Notes: generated from the sequence alone by a model not told the origin. Shown: positions 18,735 to 27,376, counted from the stretch's first letter. The stretch: DNA of 64,000 nt from Actinomycetes bacterium (GCA_024276495.1 JAJRXC010000005.1:1-64000), one strand, 5' to 3'. Translations and numbers: made by a program.

Positions 18735-19306
18735 CCGCGGCGCCGACCACCGCCCCGACCACCCGGGAACGCATCCTCGAGGCGACCCTCGAGCTCACGG
18801 CGCGGCGGGGATCCGACGGGATGAGCATGCGGGAGCTGGCCGACGCGTGTGGCGTCAACGTCGCCGCCCTCTACTACCACTTTCCGTCGAAGGCGGAGCT
18901 GTTGCGGGCGGTCATCGAGGAACGGCAATACGACGCGATGATGGCCGATGTCGTGGTTCCTCCCGCCTCTTTCGGAACGGACCGTGAACGGCTCGTCCAG
19001 CTGATGCTCGTGGTCTGGCAGGGTCTCGAAGGGGAAGAACGGGTCTGGCGGCTGCTGTTGGCCGAGAGCTGTCACAACAACGGTGACGCCCAGGAGGTGG
19101 CCCGGGCGCTGGTCCGCAGCTTCGAGGACCTCGCCGCGGTCTGGCTTCGCGACGAGTTCGGCGAGCTGGCCCTGCCCGAACCGGTGGCGGCCCGGCTTCT
19201 CGCCGACTTCCTGTTCGCCAACCTGGCCCGCATGGCGATCGGGGCGGTCACGAAGAAGTCGATCAGGGACGGTCTCGCGTCGTTGGCCGAGGTGATCTGC
19301 GGCTGA
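18731..19306 (+). CDS. TetR-family transcriptional regulator
   Basis: A 191-residue regulator. The N-terminal helix-turn-helix is clear (ERILEATLELTARRG...MRELADACGVNVAALYYHFPSKAELLRAV, residues 12-62) and the all-alpha ligand domain follows. The GTG start overlaps the P450 stop, so the two are translationally coupled. An autoregulated P450/TetR pair is likely, with the GAACGTTC palindrome as candidate operator. The ligand is unknown. Confidence 0.9.
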   Translation: MTAAPTTAPTTRERILEATLELTARRGSDGMSMRELADACGVNVAALYYHFPSKAELLRAVIEERQYDAMMADVVVPPASFGTDRERLVQLMLVVWQGLEGEERVWRLLLAESCHNNGDAQEVARALVRSFEDLAAVWLRDEFGELALPEPVAARLLADFLFANLARMAIGAVTKKSIRDGLASLAEVICG

Positions 19307-19321
19307 CTCTCGCCGCGGCCC

Positions 19322-20992
19322 CTACACGTAGGTGGATCCCTTGGGCCCGTCGCGGTCCTGGCGGATCTCCACGTTGACGAGGGCGGGCGTGCCCGCGGCG
19401 AAGGCCCGTTCGAGCGCGCCACGGATCTCGCCGGGTTCGGTGACGTGCTCGCCGTGGCCACCCAGGGCTTCGACGACAAGGTCGTAGCGGGTCGAGGCCA
19501 GCTCGGTGGCGACCGCCCGACCGAACAGCCCGACTTGGGGTCGCAGCATCTGACCCCACGCGGCGTCGTTGCCGATGACCCCCACGATCGGGAGACCGAA
19601 TCGGACCGCGGTGTCGAACTCGAAGCCGTTGAGGCCGAACGAGCCGTCGCCGTAGATGATCATGACCCGCTGGTCGGGATGGGCGAGCTGGGCGGCGAGG
19701 GCGAACGGCATGCCCACGCCGAGCGTGCCGAGTGGACCGGGATCCATCCAGGTGCCGTTGTCGGGGACCTTCAGCACCTTCGAGGCCTGAGCGACGATGT
19801 CGCCGCCGTCGCCGATGACGATCATGGAGTCGTCGGTGTCGATGAAGTCGCTGATCTCGCGGCACAACCGGAGCGGATCGATCGGTACCTCGTCGCTGTC
19901 GAGTTGGGCCCGCAGGGCCGCTGCCGCGGCGTCCTCGACCTCGGTCAGGGCGGCCCGCCAGTCGGCGTGGCGATCCGGGGTGGCGGTGAGACGGCCGGCG
20001 AGGGCGGCGAGGTTCCGGCCGATGTTGCCGACGAGGCCGACGGTGGCCGATCGGTTCTGGCCGATCAGGGTGTCGTCGAGGTCGAGTTGCACGATGGGGG
20101 TGGCGGACGGGATCGAGGCGCCGAATCTCATTCGGAAGTCGAGCGGGGTGCCGGCCAGGACGACCAGGTCGGCGTCGGCCAACGCGGCCTTGCGTGCCTT
20201 GCTGAAGAACAACGGGTGCGACATCGGAATCTGCCCCCGGGCCATGCCGTTGGTGAAGCACGGGAACCCGGCGCCCTCGCGGAAGGCGGTGAGCTCGGCG
20301 CCGCCGTCGGACCACTTCACCCCGGTTCCGGCCATGACCATCGGGCGGTCGGCGGCGTTGATCAGGGCGGCGGCCCGTTCCAGCTCCTCGTCGGGTGCCG
20401 TGGTCCGAACCCGATAGTCGCGAAAGGCCGGGATCGGCGCCGCGGCCGGGTCGACGAATCCGTGCAGCACATCCATCGGGATCTCGAGAAATGACGGCCC
20501 GGGGATGCCGGACACGGCGTTGCGGACGGCCAGCTCGAGGTATTCGGGGATGCGGTGCGTCTCGTAGCAGGCGTCGGCCCATTTGGTGATCGGGCGCATG
20601 ACCGACACATGGTCCATCTCCTGCAGCGAGCCCCGGCGCAGGTTGTTGAACGGACCCTGGCCGCCGATCACCACGATCGGCGAGTTGGCCCGCCAGGCGT
20701 TGGCCACCCCGGTCACGCCGTCGGTGACCCCGGGCCCGGCGGTGAGGACCGCGACACCTACCTTGCCGGGATGGAGCCGGGCCCAGGCGTCGGCCGCGTG
20801 CACGGCGGCCTGTTCGTGGCGGACGTCGATCACGTCGATGCCCTCGTCGAGGCAGCCGTCGTAGATGCCCATCACGTGGCCCCCGGACAGGGTGAAGACG
20901 ACGTCGACACCGGCGGCGGCCAGCGCCTTGGCGGCGAGTCGGCCCCCGTGGATCGTCTCTGCGGGGGATTCGTCGGTTTCGGGATCGGCCAT
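19322..20992 (-). CDS. Thiamine-diphosphate-dependent enzyme (acetolactate synthase / 2-hydroxyacyl-CoA lyase type)
   Basis: A 556-residue three-domain ThDP enzyme. The activating Glu60 is in RHEQAAVHAADAWAR. The ThDP/Mg motif begins with GDGSFGLNGFEFDT and ends at a downstream Asn-Asp (VIGND), about 28 residues later. The central domain contains the degenerate FAD/ADP fold of this family. The AWGQ near the C-terminus and the general pattern are closest to ILVBL/HACL1/oxalyl-CoA-decarboxylase-like proteins rather than the biosynthetic IlvB. The reaction is therefore probably C-C lyase or decarboxylase chemistry on an acyl-CoA or 2-oxo acid. It converges with the TetR gene. Confidence 0.85.
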   Translation of the reverse strand: MADPETDESPAETIHGGRLAAKALAAAGVDVVFTLSGGHVMGIYDGCLDEGIDVIDVRHEQAAVHAADAWARLHPGKVGVAVLTAGPGVTDGVTGVANAWRANSPIVVIGGQGPFNNLRRGSLQEMDHVSVMRPITKWADACYETHRIPEYLELAVRNAVSGIPGPSFLEIPMDVLHGFVDPAAAPIPAFRDYRVRTTAPDEELERAAALINAADRPMVMAGTGVKWSDGGAELTAFREGAGFPCFTNGMARGQIPMSHPLFFSKARKAALADADLVVLAGTPLDFRMRFGASIPSATPIVQLDLDDTLIGQNRSATVGLVGNIGRNLAALAGRLTATPDRHADWRAALTEVEDAAAAALRAQLDSDEVPIDPLRLCREISDFIDTDDSMIVIGDGGDIVAQASKVLKVPDNGTWMDPGPLGTLGVGMPFALAAQLAHPDQRVMIIYGDGSFGLNGFEFDTAVRFGLPIVGVIGNDAAWGQMLRPQVGLFGRAVATELASTRYDLVVEALGGHGEHVTEPGEIRGALERAFAAGTPALVNVEIRQDRDGPKGSTYV

Positions 20993-21011
20993 GTCGAGAC
21001 CGTACCGCGGC

Positions 21012-21668
21012 TCAGTCGAGCGGAAACAGGTCGGGCTGGTGGACGAGAAACGTCTGCTTCATCGCCGCGAACCCGGCGAGCCCGGCGATGTCGGCGGCCA
21101 GCGCGAGCGCGGTGTCGACCGCATCACCGGCGGGGACCACTTGGTGCACGAGCCCGATCCGGAGGGCCTCGGCTGCGTCGACCCGGCGGCCTGTGAGGCA
21201 CAGGTCGCGGGCCGCGGGATCGGCGATCACCGAGGCCAGGAGCTCGAAGTTGGTGGGGATGCCGTGGCGGATCTGGGGGTGCCCGAGAGTCGCTTCCTCG
21301 CCGGCGATCCGCAGATCGCACATGAGGGCCAGGTCGAAGCCGCCGGCGAGGGCGAACCCTTCGATCGCCGCGACGATGGGCTTGGGGAAGATGTGCACCG
21401 TGTGGTGGTAGAGGTTGGCGTCGGCGAACAGGGCGGTGGGGTCTGCTGCCGCGGCGAGCTCGTCGAGGTCGAAGCCCGCGCAAAAGGAGCCGCCGGCGCC
21501 GGAGAGCACGACCGCGCCGACCGAGTCGTCGTCGTCGGCGGCGGCACCGAGGGCGTCGACGAGGTGTTGTCGGAGCTCGGCCGACAGGGCGTTGCGCTTG
21601 GCCTGACGGTCGAGGACGAGGTGGCGCACCCGGTCGGTTCCTTCGACCCGAAGCACACCGCCGCTCAC
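21012..21668 (-). CDS. Enoyl-CoA hydratase/isomerase (crotonase) family, short
   Basis: A 218-residue crotonase-fold protein. The oxyanion-hole segments are GAGGSFCAGFDLDEL and GFALAGGFDLALMCDLRIA. The catalytic-loop region ATLGHPQIRHGI carries a Gln/His in place of one of the two Glu residues of true hydratases, so hydratase activity is doubtful. Usual length is 250-265 residues. The C-terminal trimerisation helices are shortened, ending at HQPDLFPLD. The start is GTG 21668, overlapping the upstream gene's stop (GTGA). It is probably a short paralogue with other acyl-CoA chemistry. Confidence 0.8.
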   Translation of the reverse strand: MSGGVLRVEGTDRVRHLVLDRQAKRNALSAELRQHLVDALGAAADDDDSVGAVVLSGAGGSFCAGFDLDELAAAADPTALFADANLYHHTVHIFPKPIVAAIEGFALAGGFDLALMCDLRIAGEEATLGHPQIRHGIPTNFELLASVIADPAARDLCLTGRRVDAAEALRIGLVHQVVPAGDAVDTALALAADIAGLAGFAAMKQTFLVHQPDLFPLD

Positions 21669-22048
21669 GACGCGGTGAGCTCTGCGAGTTGGCGTTCGTA
21701 GGTCGCCATGTCGAAGTAGTCGCGCCACAACGAGATCTTGCCGTCGTCGTCGATGTGGAACACGCCGGCGATCGGGAGCTCCAGCCAGCCGTTGCCGATG
21801 CGGAAGCGGTCGAGGCGTTCGTTGAAGACCACCGATCCGACTTCGTGTTGGCGCAGGATCCGCCAGTCGACCTCGGTGGCCGCGGCCAGGAACATCTCGA
21901 GGGTCGCGGCGAGCGCGTCGTGGCCCACGACCGGCGAGATCGGCATGTTCTCGTAGGAGATGTCGGCCGCCGCGAAGCGCACCGCGGCCGCGACGTCCTT
22001 GCGTTCGATGGCGGCGATGAAGGCAGTGACGGTGTCTGCGGGAGTCAT
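21665..22048 (-). CDS. Limonene-1,2-epoxide hydrolase-like (SnoaL/NTF2 fold) protein
   Basis: A 127-residue small barrel protein. The closing motif LWRDYFDMATYERQL matches limonene-epoxide-hydrolase-like proteins, where the Arg-Asp pair helps activate water. The opening TVTAFIAAIERKDV helix is also typical. The start at ATG 22048 (MTPADTV) was chosen over 22084, because the fold starts there. It is translationally coupled to the short crotonase downstream. The epoxide substrate is not known. Confidence 0.8.
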   Translation of the reverse strand: MTPADTVTAFIAAIERKDVAAAVRFAAADISYENMPISPVVGHDALAATLEMFLAAATEVDWRILRQHEVGSVVFNERLDRFRIGNGWLELPIAGVFHIDDDGKISLWRDYFDMATYERQLAELTAS

Positions 22049-22113
22049 GGGGAAACGATCCCACAAACGCGACGGACCGGTCATCTCGGTGGACCGTCGA
22101 AGATCCGGGCGGT

Positions 22114-22854
22114 TCAGGGTTGAAGGATCTCGAACGTCGTCGCCAGTTCGACGCCGATGCCCGGGCCGGCTTGCTCGGCGTTGGCTCGCAGGAAGCCGCC
22201 CGGATCCGCCATGTCACCGTCGAGGTTCGCCAGGTAGAGCTCGTGGCACCGCAGCGATTCGATGCCGGCGTCGATCGTGTCGGTGACGTCGACGGCGTGG
22301 CTGGGCTGCGGGGAGCCGCTGAAGGCGACGAGGCGCACACCATCCCACGGGTCGAGTCCGAGCTCACCGAAGATCGACGGGTTGGCGGCATCTCGGACCG
22401 CGTCGAGCAGGGCGATGCCCGTCGCCCGATGGTCGGCGTGGTTCCAGCTCGGTCCGCCCCACCCTTCCCGAAAGTTGATCGAGAGCACCACGTCGGGGGT
22501 GTTCGTGCGGATGGCCGCGGCGAGGTCTCGGCGCAGGGCCATGTTGGCCTCGATGAGCCCATCGGGGTGATCGAGGAACTCGACGTCGGTCACACCGACG
22601 ACCGCGCAACTGGCGATCTGCTCGGCCATCCGGACCGGGCCGACCTCCTCGGGGGGCATCGACGATATTCCGGCTTCGCCCTTCGTCAGCAGCAGGTAAC
22701 GGACGTCTTTGCCCTGCGATGTCCAGCGGGCCACTGCGGACGCGGCCCCGTACTCCATGTCGTCGGGATGGGCGACGACCGCCAGAGCCCGGTCCCAGTC
22801 TTCGGGAAACACTTGCAAGTCGATGGGGGGGAGCATGGCCGATCTGATGTGCAT
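22114..22854 (-). CDS. PIG-L family deacetylase (second copy)
   Basis: A 246-residue LmbE/PIG-L zinc hydrolase. The metal motif AHPDDMEYG occurs about 33 residues in and a second histidine pair is in WNHADHRATG. The start is uncertain between ATG 22854 (MHIRSAM) and ATG 22836 (MLPPIDL). It differs clearly from the copy at 2422-3159, in particular in the long INFREGWGGPSWNH segment. It diverges from a TetR gene (75-base gap), which may control it. Confidence 0.86.
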   Translation of the reverse strand: MHIRSAMLPPIDLQVFPEDWDRALAVVAHPDDMEYGAASAVARWTSQGKDVRYLLLTKGEAGISSMPPEEVGPVRMAEQIASCAVVGVTDVEFLDHPDGLIEANMALRRDLAAAIRTNTPDVVLSINFREGWGGPSWNHADHRATGIALLDAVRDAANPSIFGELGLDPWDGVRLVAFSGSPQPSHAVDVTDTIDAGIESLRCHELYLANLDGDMADPGGFLRANAEQAGPGIGVELATTFEILQP

Positions 22855-22917
22855 GTGCCACTGTGGCCACCATTGGGGGAGTGACCGGCGGCTGCCCACG
22901 GCTGAGCGAGTCGTCAG

Positions 22918-22923
22918 TAGAAT
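22918..22923 (+). promoter_or_regulatory. -10 box (TAGAAT) for tetR, leaderless
   Basis: TAGAAT is exactly 6 bases before the GTG start at 22930, with no ribosome-binding site. Confidence 0.6.
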
Positions 22924-22929
22924 GATGCC

Positions 22930-23508
22930 GTGGCTCAGGGACGACGTGGACGCGACCAACGCGACACCGGTGTCGCGTTGGAGCAGGCGGCGGTCGCACT
23001 GTTCGCCTCGAAGGGCTACGACAACACGACGGTGGACGAGATCGCTCGCTGCGCTGGAGTCTCTCCGCGGACGTTCTTCAACTACTTCCCCGCCAAGGAG
23101 GATGTCCTTTTCGCCCACGGGCATGACCGGGCTCGGAGACTACGAGACGCGGTGGCCGCCCAACCGAGCGACATCCTCTCGCTGCACGCCTTGCGGGAGG
23201 CTTTTGGCTCCATGAGCGAAGACTTCCTCTCGAACCGCGACGCGATCCTGATCCAGGCGCGAGCGATCCGCTCATCTCCGGTGCTCGAAGGGAAGCTGGT
23301 CGGAATTCGTCGGGACTGGGAGGCCGCGATGGCGAGCGGGTTGGCGGCTCGGGCCGGCCGCGACGTGACCATGGCGGACAGGGTGCTCGCCGGTGTCGCG
23401 ATGGCGGTGCTCGATGTCGCGGTGGCCGGTTGGGTCGACGCCGGCGGCGACGGTGACCTCCTCGATCTGGTGGCGGACGGCTTCGGCGCGATCGGATCTT
23501 CGATCTGA
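22930..23508 (+). CDS. TetR-family transcriptional regulator
   Basis: A 192-residue regulator starting at GTG 22930. The N-terminal HTH is well formed (ALFASKGYDNTTVDEIARCAGVSPRTFFNYFPAKEDVLF, about residues 23-61). The ligand domain resembles actinobacterial regulators of the MftR type. It is followed without a gap by a 26-base perfect dyad that overlaps the next promoter, which makes control of the downstream binding-protein gene likely. Confidence 0.9.
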   Translation: MAQGRRGRDQRDTGVALEQAAVALFASKGYDNTTVDEIARCAGVSPRTFFNYFPAKEDVLFAHGHDRARRLRDAVAAQPSDILSLHALREAFGSMSEDFLSNRDAILIQARAIRSSPVLEGKLVGIRRDWEAAMASGLAARAGRDVTMADRVLAGVAMAVLDVAVAGWVDAGGDGDLLDLVADGFGAIGSSI

Positions 23509-23534
23509 CGGTTTTGCAGTTGACTGCAAAACCG
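23509..23534. promoter_or_regulatory. Perfect 12-bp inverted repeat, candidate TetR operator
   Basis: CGGTTTTGCAGT (23509-23520), a 2-base centre TG, and ACTGCAAAACCG (23523-23534) form a perfect dyad that starts right after the tetR stop codon. It covers the -35 region (TTTGCA-like, 23513-23518) and ends 1 base before the -10 box of the next gene. It could also act as a weak tetR terminator hairpin. Confidence 0.75.
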
Positions 23535-23535
23535 G

Positions 23536-23541
23536 TAGCGT
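23536..23541 (+). promoter_or_regulatory. -10 box (TAGCGT) for binding-protein gene, leaderless
   Basis: TAGCGT is exactly 6 bases before ATG 23548. The TTTGCA-like -35 is 17 bases upstream, inside the inverted repeat. Confidence 0.6.
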
Positions 23542-23547
23542 TCGCTC

Positions 23548-24954
23548 ATGCGGTGGGGCCCGACACCTCGATCGCGCCGTCGGGCGACGATGGTCCATCG
23601 TGGTTTCGCCGCGTTGGTGTTTCTGGCCATCGTCGCGGCGGCCTGCGGCACCGACGACACCGATTCGTCGGAGTCCTCGGCTGCGACAGCCGCATCAGCG
23701 GACGACGGTGGCACGACCACACGGCCACTCGTCACGGGTGACTCGAACGCGCCGCTCACCGCGTCGGCCCGGGGTGTGACCGCCGAGACGATCACCATCG
23801 GGCTGTCGATGCTCGACTTCGATCAACTGGTCGAGTTGGAGCTGGTCGACGCCGGCTGGGGTGACCAGGAGTTGGTGTTCGACGCGTTGGTCGAGGAACT
23901 CAACGACCGGGGTGGGATCCTGGGGCGGCGCGTCGAGGTCGTCTACGCGTCCTACTCGCCGATCAGCGCAATCGATGCGGACGCCGCATGCCTTCGGCTG
24001 ACCGAGGACGCGGAGACCTTCGCCGTGCTCGGCGGGTTTCTGGGGCCGGTCCAAGCGGTGAACGACTGCATCGTGAGCGCCAACGACACGGTGCTCGTCG
24101 GGGGAGTTCTCGATGCCGCCATCATTGATCGATCCGATGCTCCCTGGATCGACTTCCAACCGGGTCTCGATGCCCGGATCGAACCCTTTGTGGAGCTGTT
24201 GAGCCGTCACGGAGACCTCGATGGCGCCGTCGTGGCCGTGTTGGGAACCGCAGATGACCCCGATCTCGTCGATCGTGGCGCGAACACCCTGGAGGACGAA
24301 GGCGTCACGGTCGAGATGCGAGTCGAGCTCAACGCCGGCGTCGGTGACCTCTCGGCTGTCGACCGGGAATGGGACGCCGTCGCCGAACGCCTGCGGTTGA
24401 GCGACGTCGACACCGTCTTCATCGTCACCGGCACACCCGGAGCCCTGCGGGCAATCGACCGCAACGATCTCGGCGTCGAGGTGTGGGCGCTCAACGATGC
24501 CGCGGTGATCGGCCGTGGCTCGGGAACCCCCAAGGAAACCGCTGACGGTGTCATCTCCATGACGAGCCTCACCGAGCAGGAAGCCTGGGAGGACCCGACA
24601 ACGCAGCCCTGCAAGGACGCGGTGGTGCAGCGCAACCCCGACATCGACCTGCGCGGACCGGCGGAGTTGCAGGAGAACGACGACCAGTGGTTCAAGAGCG
24701 TGTTGAACCTCTGCCGCTGGCTGCGACTCTTCGAGCTCGTCGCCACGGCCGCGGGCCCGGACCTCACCCAAGAGACGTTGAGCGACGCGATCGAGACGTA
24801 CGGCGAGATGGAGCTGCCCGGTGTCCCGTTCGGATCTCTGGGCCCGGGAAAGTTCTACGCAGGCGACGCATACCGACTGTCCGTCTTCAACAGCGACGAG
24901 GGCGACAAGGGCGGGTTCGTCGCATTGACCGAGATCGAAGATGTCGCCGGCTGA
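23548..24954 (+). CDS. Solute-binding lipoprotein (branched-chain amino acid / Peripla_BP_6 type)
   Basis: A 468-residue lipoprotein with an Arg-rich N-terminus, a hydrophobic core and lipobox VAAAC (Cys33), then an Asp/Ser/Thr-rich linker. The mature part begins with TAETITIGLSMLDFDQ and has the two-lobed periplasmic-binding layout (LNDRGGILGRRVEVVYA...; DTVFIVTGTPG...). No ABC permease or ATPase follows; the next gene is a DUF1214-like protein with a 14-base overlap. It could feed a distant transporter or act as a ligand sensor. A TetR operator-like dyad overlaps its promoter. Confidence 0.82.
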   Translation: MRWGPTPRSRRRATMVHRGFAALVFLAIVAAACGTDDTDSSESSAATAASADDGGTTTRPLVTGDSNAPLTASARGVTAETITIGLSMLDFDQLVELELVDAGWGDQELVFDALVEELNDRGGILGRRVEVVYASYSPISAIDADAACLRLTEDAETFAVLGGFLGPVQAVNDCIVSANDTVLVGGVLDAAIIDRSDAPWIDFQPGLDARIEPFVELLSRHGDLDGAVVAVLGTADDPDLVDRGANTLEDEGVTVEMRVELNAGVGDLSAVDREWDAVAERLRLSDVDTVFIVTGTPGALRAIDRNDLGVEVWALNDAAVIGRGSGTPKETADGVISMTSLTEQEAWEDPTTQPCKDAVVQRNPDIDLRGPAELQENDDQWFKSVLNLCRWLRLFELVATAAGPDLTQETLSDAIETYGEMELPGVPFGSLGPGKFYAGDAYRLSVFNSDEGDKGGFVALTEIEDVAG

Positions 24955-26338
24955 GGACCGATCGGCCGAGCGTCTGCGAGCCGCGTTCGACGAGATGATC
25001 GACGGGTTCCGTCGTGCCCGTGACGCCATCGACGCGCCGGAGCTGACCCCACCACCGGGGACGGCTCGCAATCTCGCCGACGGGTACCGATACCTGATGG
25101 GGTCTCTCGTGAGCGGGCTTTCGCGCGCGGTTGTCGAGGACACCGAATATCCGGTCTTTCGACCGGCGATTCCTCCTCATTGCAAGTCGACATGGGACAA
25201 CGCCGACGCGCTCTATCTGTCGGCTCCCATTGATCCGAATCGGTACTACATCATCCGAGCGGAGCCGAACGACACCCGCCACTGGACCGGTGAGCCGGAG
25301 GTGACCGGGCCCCGTGCGCCGTGCTACGCGATCTTCTCGACGAGCTCGCGCTACACAGGCGACAGTGGATCGATCGGTGAGCTGTCCCCGGATCTCGCTG
25401 CCGCGCTCGGCGTTGATTTCGACATCGCGCATCCCGCCACCATGTCGACGGGCCATGTCGCCAGCAACGACATCATCCTCGGCCGGGACGGAACGCTCGA
25501 GATCCTCGTCGGCCCCTCCCGCCCGGCCGATTTCGAAGGGAACTTCCTGCCGACCCGTCGTCTCGTCGACGGGGTGGAGCACACCGCCGCCCATGTCGTG
25601 TGTCGCCAGCTGTTCGCCGACTGGGAGCACGAGCTTCCGTTCACCGTGACGATCACCGTCCGTGATGAGTCCGTGCCGGTCACGCGGCCGTCGCCGACGG
25701 TGGACCGCACCGCTGCGACGCTGTCTCGTGCGGGTGAGCTGGCCGCGAACCAGATGCGGTTCTGGAACGAGTATTTCTCAGTGCTTCTCAATGGCTACGG
25801 CGACAGCCCTCTTCCCTTGCCAACCGGGTTCTTGGCACCGAACCAACTCAAGGCGCCGTCGTCTCCCGTTGGTGTGGGCGCCGCACAGGAGACGAACGTC
25901 TACTCCGGAGGCACATACGATCTCGGGCCGGACGAGGCCCTTGTCATCACCCAGACAGTGCCGGACCAGCCGCTGATCTATTCGGGGATCAACCTGTCCA
26001 ACTTCTGGGGTGAGTCACTCGACTACGCGAACCGTCTGACGAGCATGAACCATGCGCAGGTCACCCGCGTCGGGCCGACCGAGCTCATCTTCGTGATCGC
26101 CCATGAGGACCCGGGCTGGCCGAACTGGCTCGACACCACAGGATTGCCGCAAGGATTCATCACCCAGCGATGGATCTATCCGGGCGCCCCCGACGACCTC
26201 CCGACCGTATCCACTGAAGTCGTCGCGTGGGAGACCTTGCGCTCCATGCTCCCGGACCACCATCCGGTCACGGCGGAACAACGCCGAACGCAGCTCGCGG
26301 TACGAGCCGCTCACAGTCAACAACGGTTTCGGTTCTGA
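24941..26338 (+). CDS. DUF1214-like domain protein
   Basis: A 465-residue soluble protein starting inside the end of the preceding gene (14-base overlap). The C-terminal half has the DUF1254/DUF1214-type beta-sandwich pattern, with GINLSNFWGESLDYANRLTSMN and PGWPNWLDTTGLPQG...RW. The N-terminal half has a helical start then YYIIRAEPNDTRHW. The family is of unknown function, often near lipid/steroid or aromatic catabolism genes in actinobacteria. Co-translation with the binding lipoprotein suggests they act on the same compound (inference). Confidence 0.72.
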   Translation: MSPAEDRSAERLRAAFDEMIDGFRRARDAIDAPELTPPPGTARNLADGYRYLMGSLVSGLSRAVVEDTEYPVFRPAIPPHCKSTWDNADALYLSAPIDPNRYYIIRAEPNDTRHWTGEPEVTGPRAPCYAIFSTSSRYTGDSGSIGELSPDLAAALGVDFDIAHPATMSTGHVASNDIILGRDGTLEILVGPSRPADFEGNFLPTRRLVDGVEHTAAHVVCRQLFADWEHELPFTVTITVRDESVPVTRPSPTVDRTAATLSRAGELAANQMRFWNEYFSVLLNGYGDSPLPLPTGFLAPNQLKAPSSPVGVGAAQETNVYSGGTYDLGPDEALVITQTVPDQPLIYSGINLSNFWGESLDYANRLTSMNHAQVTRVGPTELIFVIAHEDPGWPNWLDTTGLPQGFITQRWIYPGAPDDLPTVSTEVVAWETLRSMLPDHHPVTAEQRRTQLAVRAAHSQQRFRF

Positions 26339-26433
26339 ACGGACGCGTCGCGATTCGCTCGCCGGCGTTGCCGAGGACCCGATCCGATCCATCAACCGCG
26401 AGCCGCGACCGGCTGGGTGGGATCTCATGGTTG

Positions 26434-26507
26434 TCGGGCAGGCGGGATTTGAACCCACGACCTCCTCGTCCCGAACGAGGCGCGCTACCAACCTGCGCCA
26501 CTGCCCG
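26434..26507 (-). tRNA. tRNA-Pro (anticodon CGG)
   Basis: A full cloverleaf on the minus strand. Acceptor CGGGCAG pairs with CTGCCCG, the D-arm is GCGC/GCGC with GGTTGGTA, and the anticodon stem CCTCG/CGAGG has loop TTCGGGA (CGG). The T-arm is GTGGG/CCCGC with TTCAAAT. The discriminator base is A. CCA is not encoded, so it must be added by a CCA-adding enzyme. Confidence 0.96.
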
Positions 26508-26532
26508 TGTGCAGAACCGAAAGGCTATCGGC

Positions 26533-26928
26533 TCAGGCGGTGGACGGCTCCTCGGTTGTCGTCTCTCCGGCCACGGCCCGTTCCACCGCTCGAAGGACGC
26601 GAAACGGGTCGAGGGGCTTGATCAACCAGCCGTCGGCGCCGGCTTCTTCCGCCAGGAAGATGTCGACGTCGCGGTCGAGCAGCAGCATGACCGGGCGCGC
26701 CTCGAGCGACCCCATTCCCTCGGCGTGCTTGATCGCGAGACACGCGGCGATGCCGCCCATGTTCCCGATCTGCATGTCGAGCAGCACGAGGGCCGGGTCG
26801 ACCTCGGCGATGGCGGGGACGACGTCGTGACCGGACCGGACCCGATGGATCAGGTGGGACCCTCCCAGGGCGGCCTCGATGTCGTCGACGAGCCAGTCGG
26901 CGTCGGTGGCGAGAAGGATGTCCGTCAC
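26533..26928 (-). CDS. Single-domain response regulator
   Basis: A 131-residue receiver domain with no output domain. The acidic pocket (Asp9/Asp11), phospho-acceptor Asp51 in VLLDMQ and the Lys of WLIKPLD are present. The usual Thr/Ser after beta-4 seems replaced (MLLLDRD). The start is taken as GTG 26928, not ATG 26943, because TACTAT lies exactly 6 bases before the GTG while the ATG would be within the promoter. It diverges from a STAS-domain gene, so the two may share a phospho-signalling circuit. Confidence 0.88.
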   Translation of the reverse strand: MTDILLATDADWLVDDIEAALGGSHLIHRVRSGHDVVPAIAEVDPALVLLDMQIGNMGGIAACLAIKHAEGMGSLEARPVMLLLDRDVDIFLAEEAGADGWLIKPLDPFRVLRAVERAVAGETTTEEPSTA

Positions 26929-26934
26929 AGGCGA

Positions 26935-26940
26935 ATAGTA
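26935..26940 (-). promoter_or_regulatory. -10 box (TACTAT) for response regulator, leaderless
   Basis: On the minus strand TACTAT is 6 bases before the GTG at 26928. Confidence 0.6.
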
Positions 26941-27005
26941 CACCTCCGAGAACCTCGCTCCGTTGTTCGGCGGACGACCGCGTGTCGGTGCGGGAGCGGA
27001 GAGGT

Positions 27006-27011
27006 TACGAT
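27006..27011 (+). promoter_or_regulatory. -10 box (TACGAT) for STAS gene, leaderless
   Basis: TACGAT is 6 bases before the GTG at 27018. This rules against the earlier in-frame GTG at 26982, which would lie upstream of the promoter. Confidence 0.6.
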
Positions 27012-27017
27012 GCGCCG

Positions 27018-27371
27018 GTGCTCGAGATCAACGCCAACCGCCCCGACGACGGATCCCGGGTCGACCTCTGCCCCGACGGCGAGCTCGATGCGTACTCCGT
27101 CGCCCAGTTCCGAGAGGCGTTCTCGGAGCTCTCCGCGGAGCCCCGGGTCATCGTCAACCTGTCCGGCGTGCAGTTCATGGACTCCGCGGGTCTCGGCGCG
27201 CTGATCGGCGGGATCCGCCGAATCCGGGAAGGCGACGGTCGAGTGACGATCTTCAGCGACCGCGAGGCGATCACCAAGCTGCTGCACACCACCGGCTTCG
27301 ACCGGATCGTGCCGGTCAAAGACGTCCTGGCCGACGCGATCGCCGCCCTCGACGAGGATCCCGACGCCTGA
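27018..27371 (+). CDS. STAS-domain anti-sigma-factor antagonist
   Basis: A 117-residue STAS protein of the SpoIIAA/RsbV kind. It has an opening beta-strand (LEINAN), LCPDGELDAYSV, and the phosphorylation helix MDSAGLGALIGG with Ser56. Unphosphorylated family members bind anti-sigma kinases and release a sigma factor. No kinase or phosphatase is adjacent, so the partner is remote. It starts with GTG 27018 and is followed by a perfect-stem hairpin shared with the convergent ArsA gene. Confidence 0.9.
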   Translation: MLEINANRPDDGSRVDLCPDGELDAYSVAQFREAFSELSAEPRVIVNLSGVQFMDSAGLGALIGGIRRIREGDGRVTIFSDREAITKLLHTTGFDRIVPVKDVLADAIAALDEDPDA

Positions 27372-27376
27372 TCTTC

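Noticed and set aside
26982-27017. Upstream GTG start for the STAS protein
   Set aside because: It would place the start before the TACGAT promoter box. The STAS fold begins at LEINAN, right after GTG 27018.
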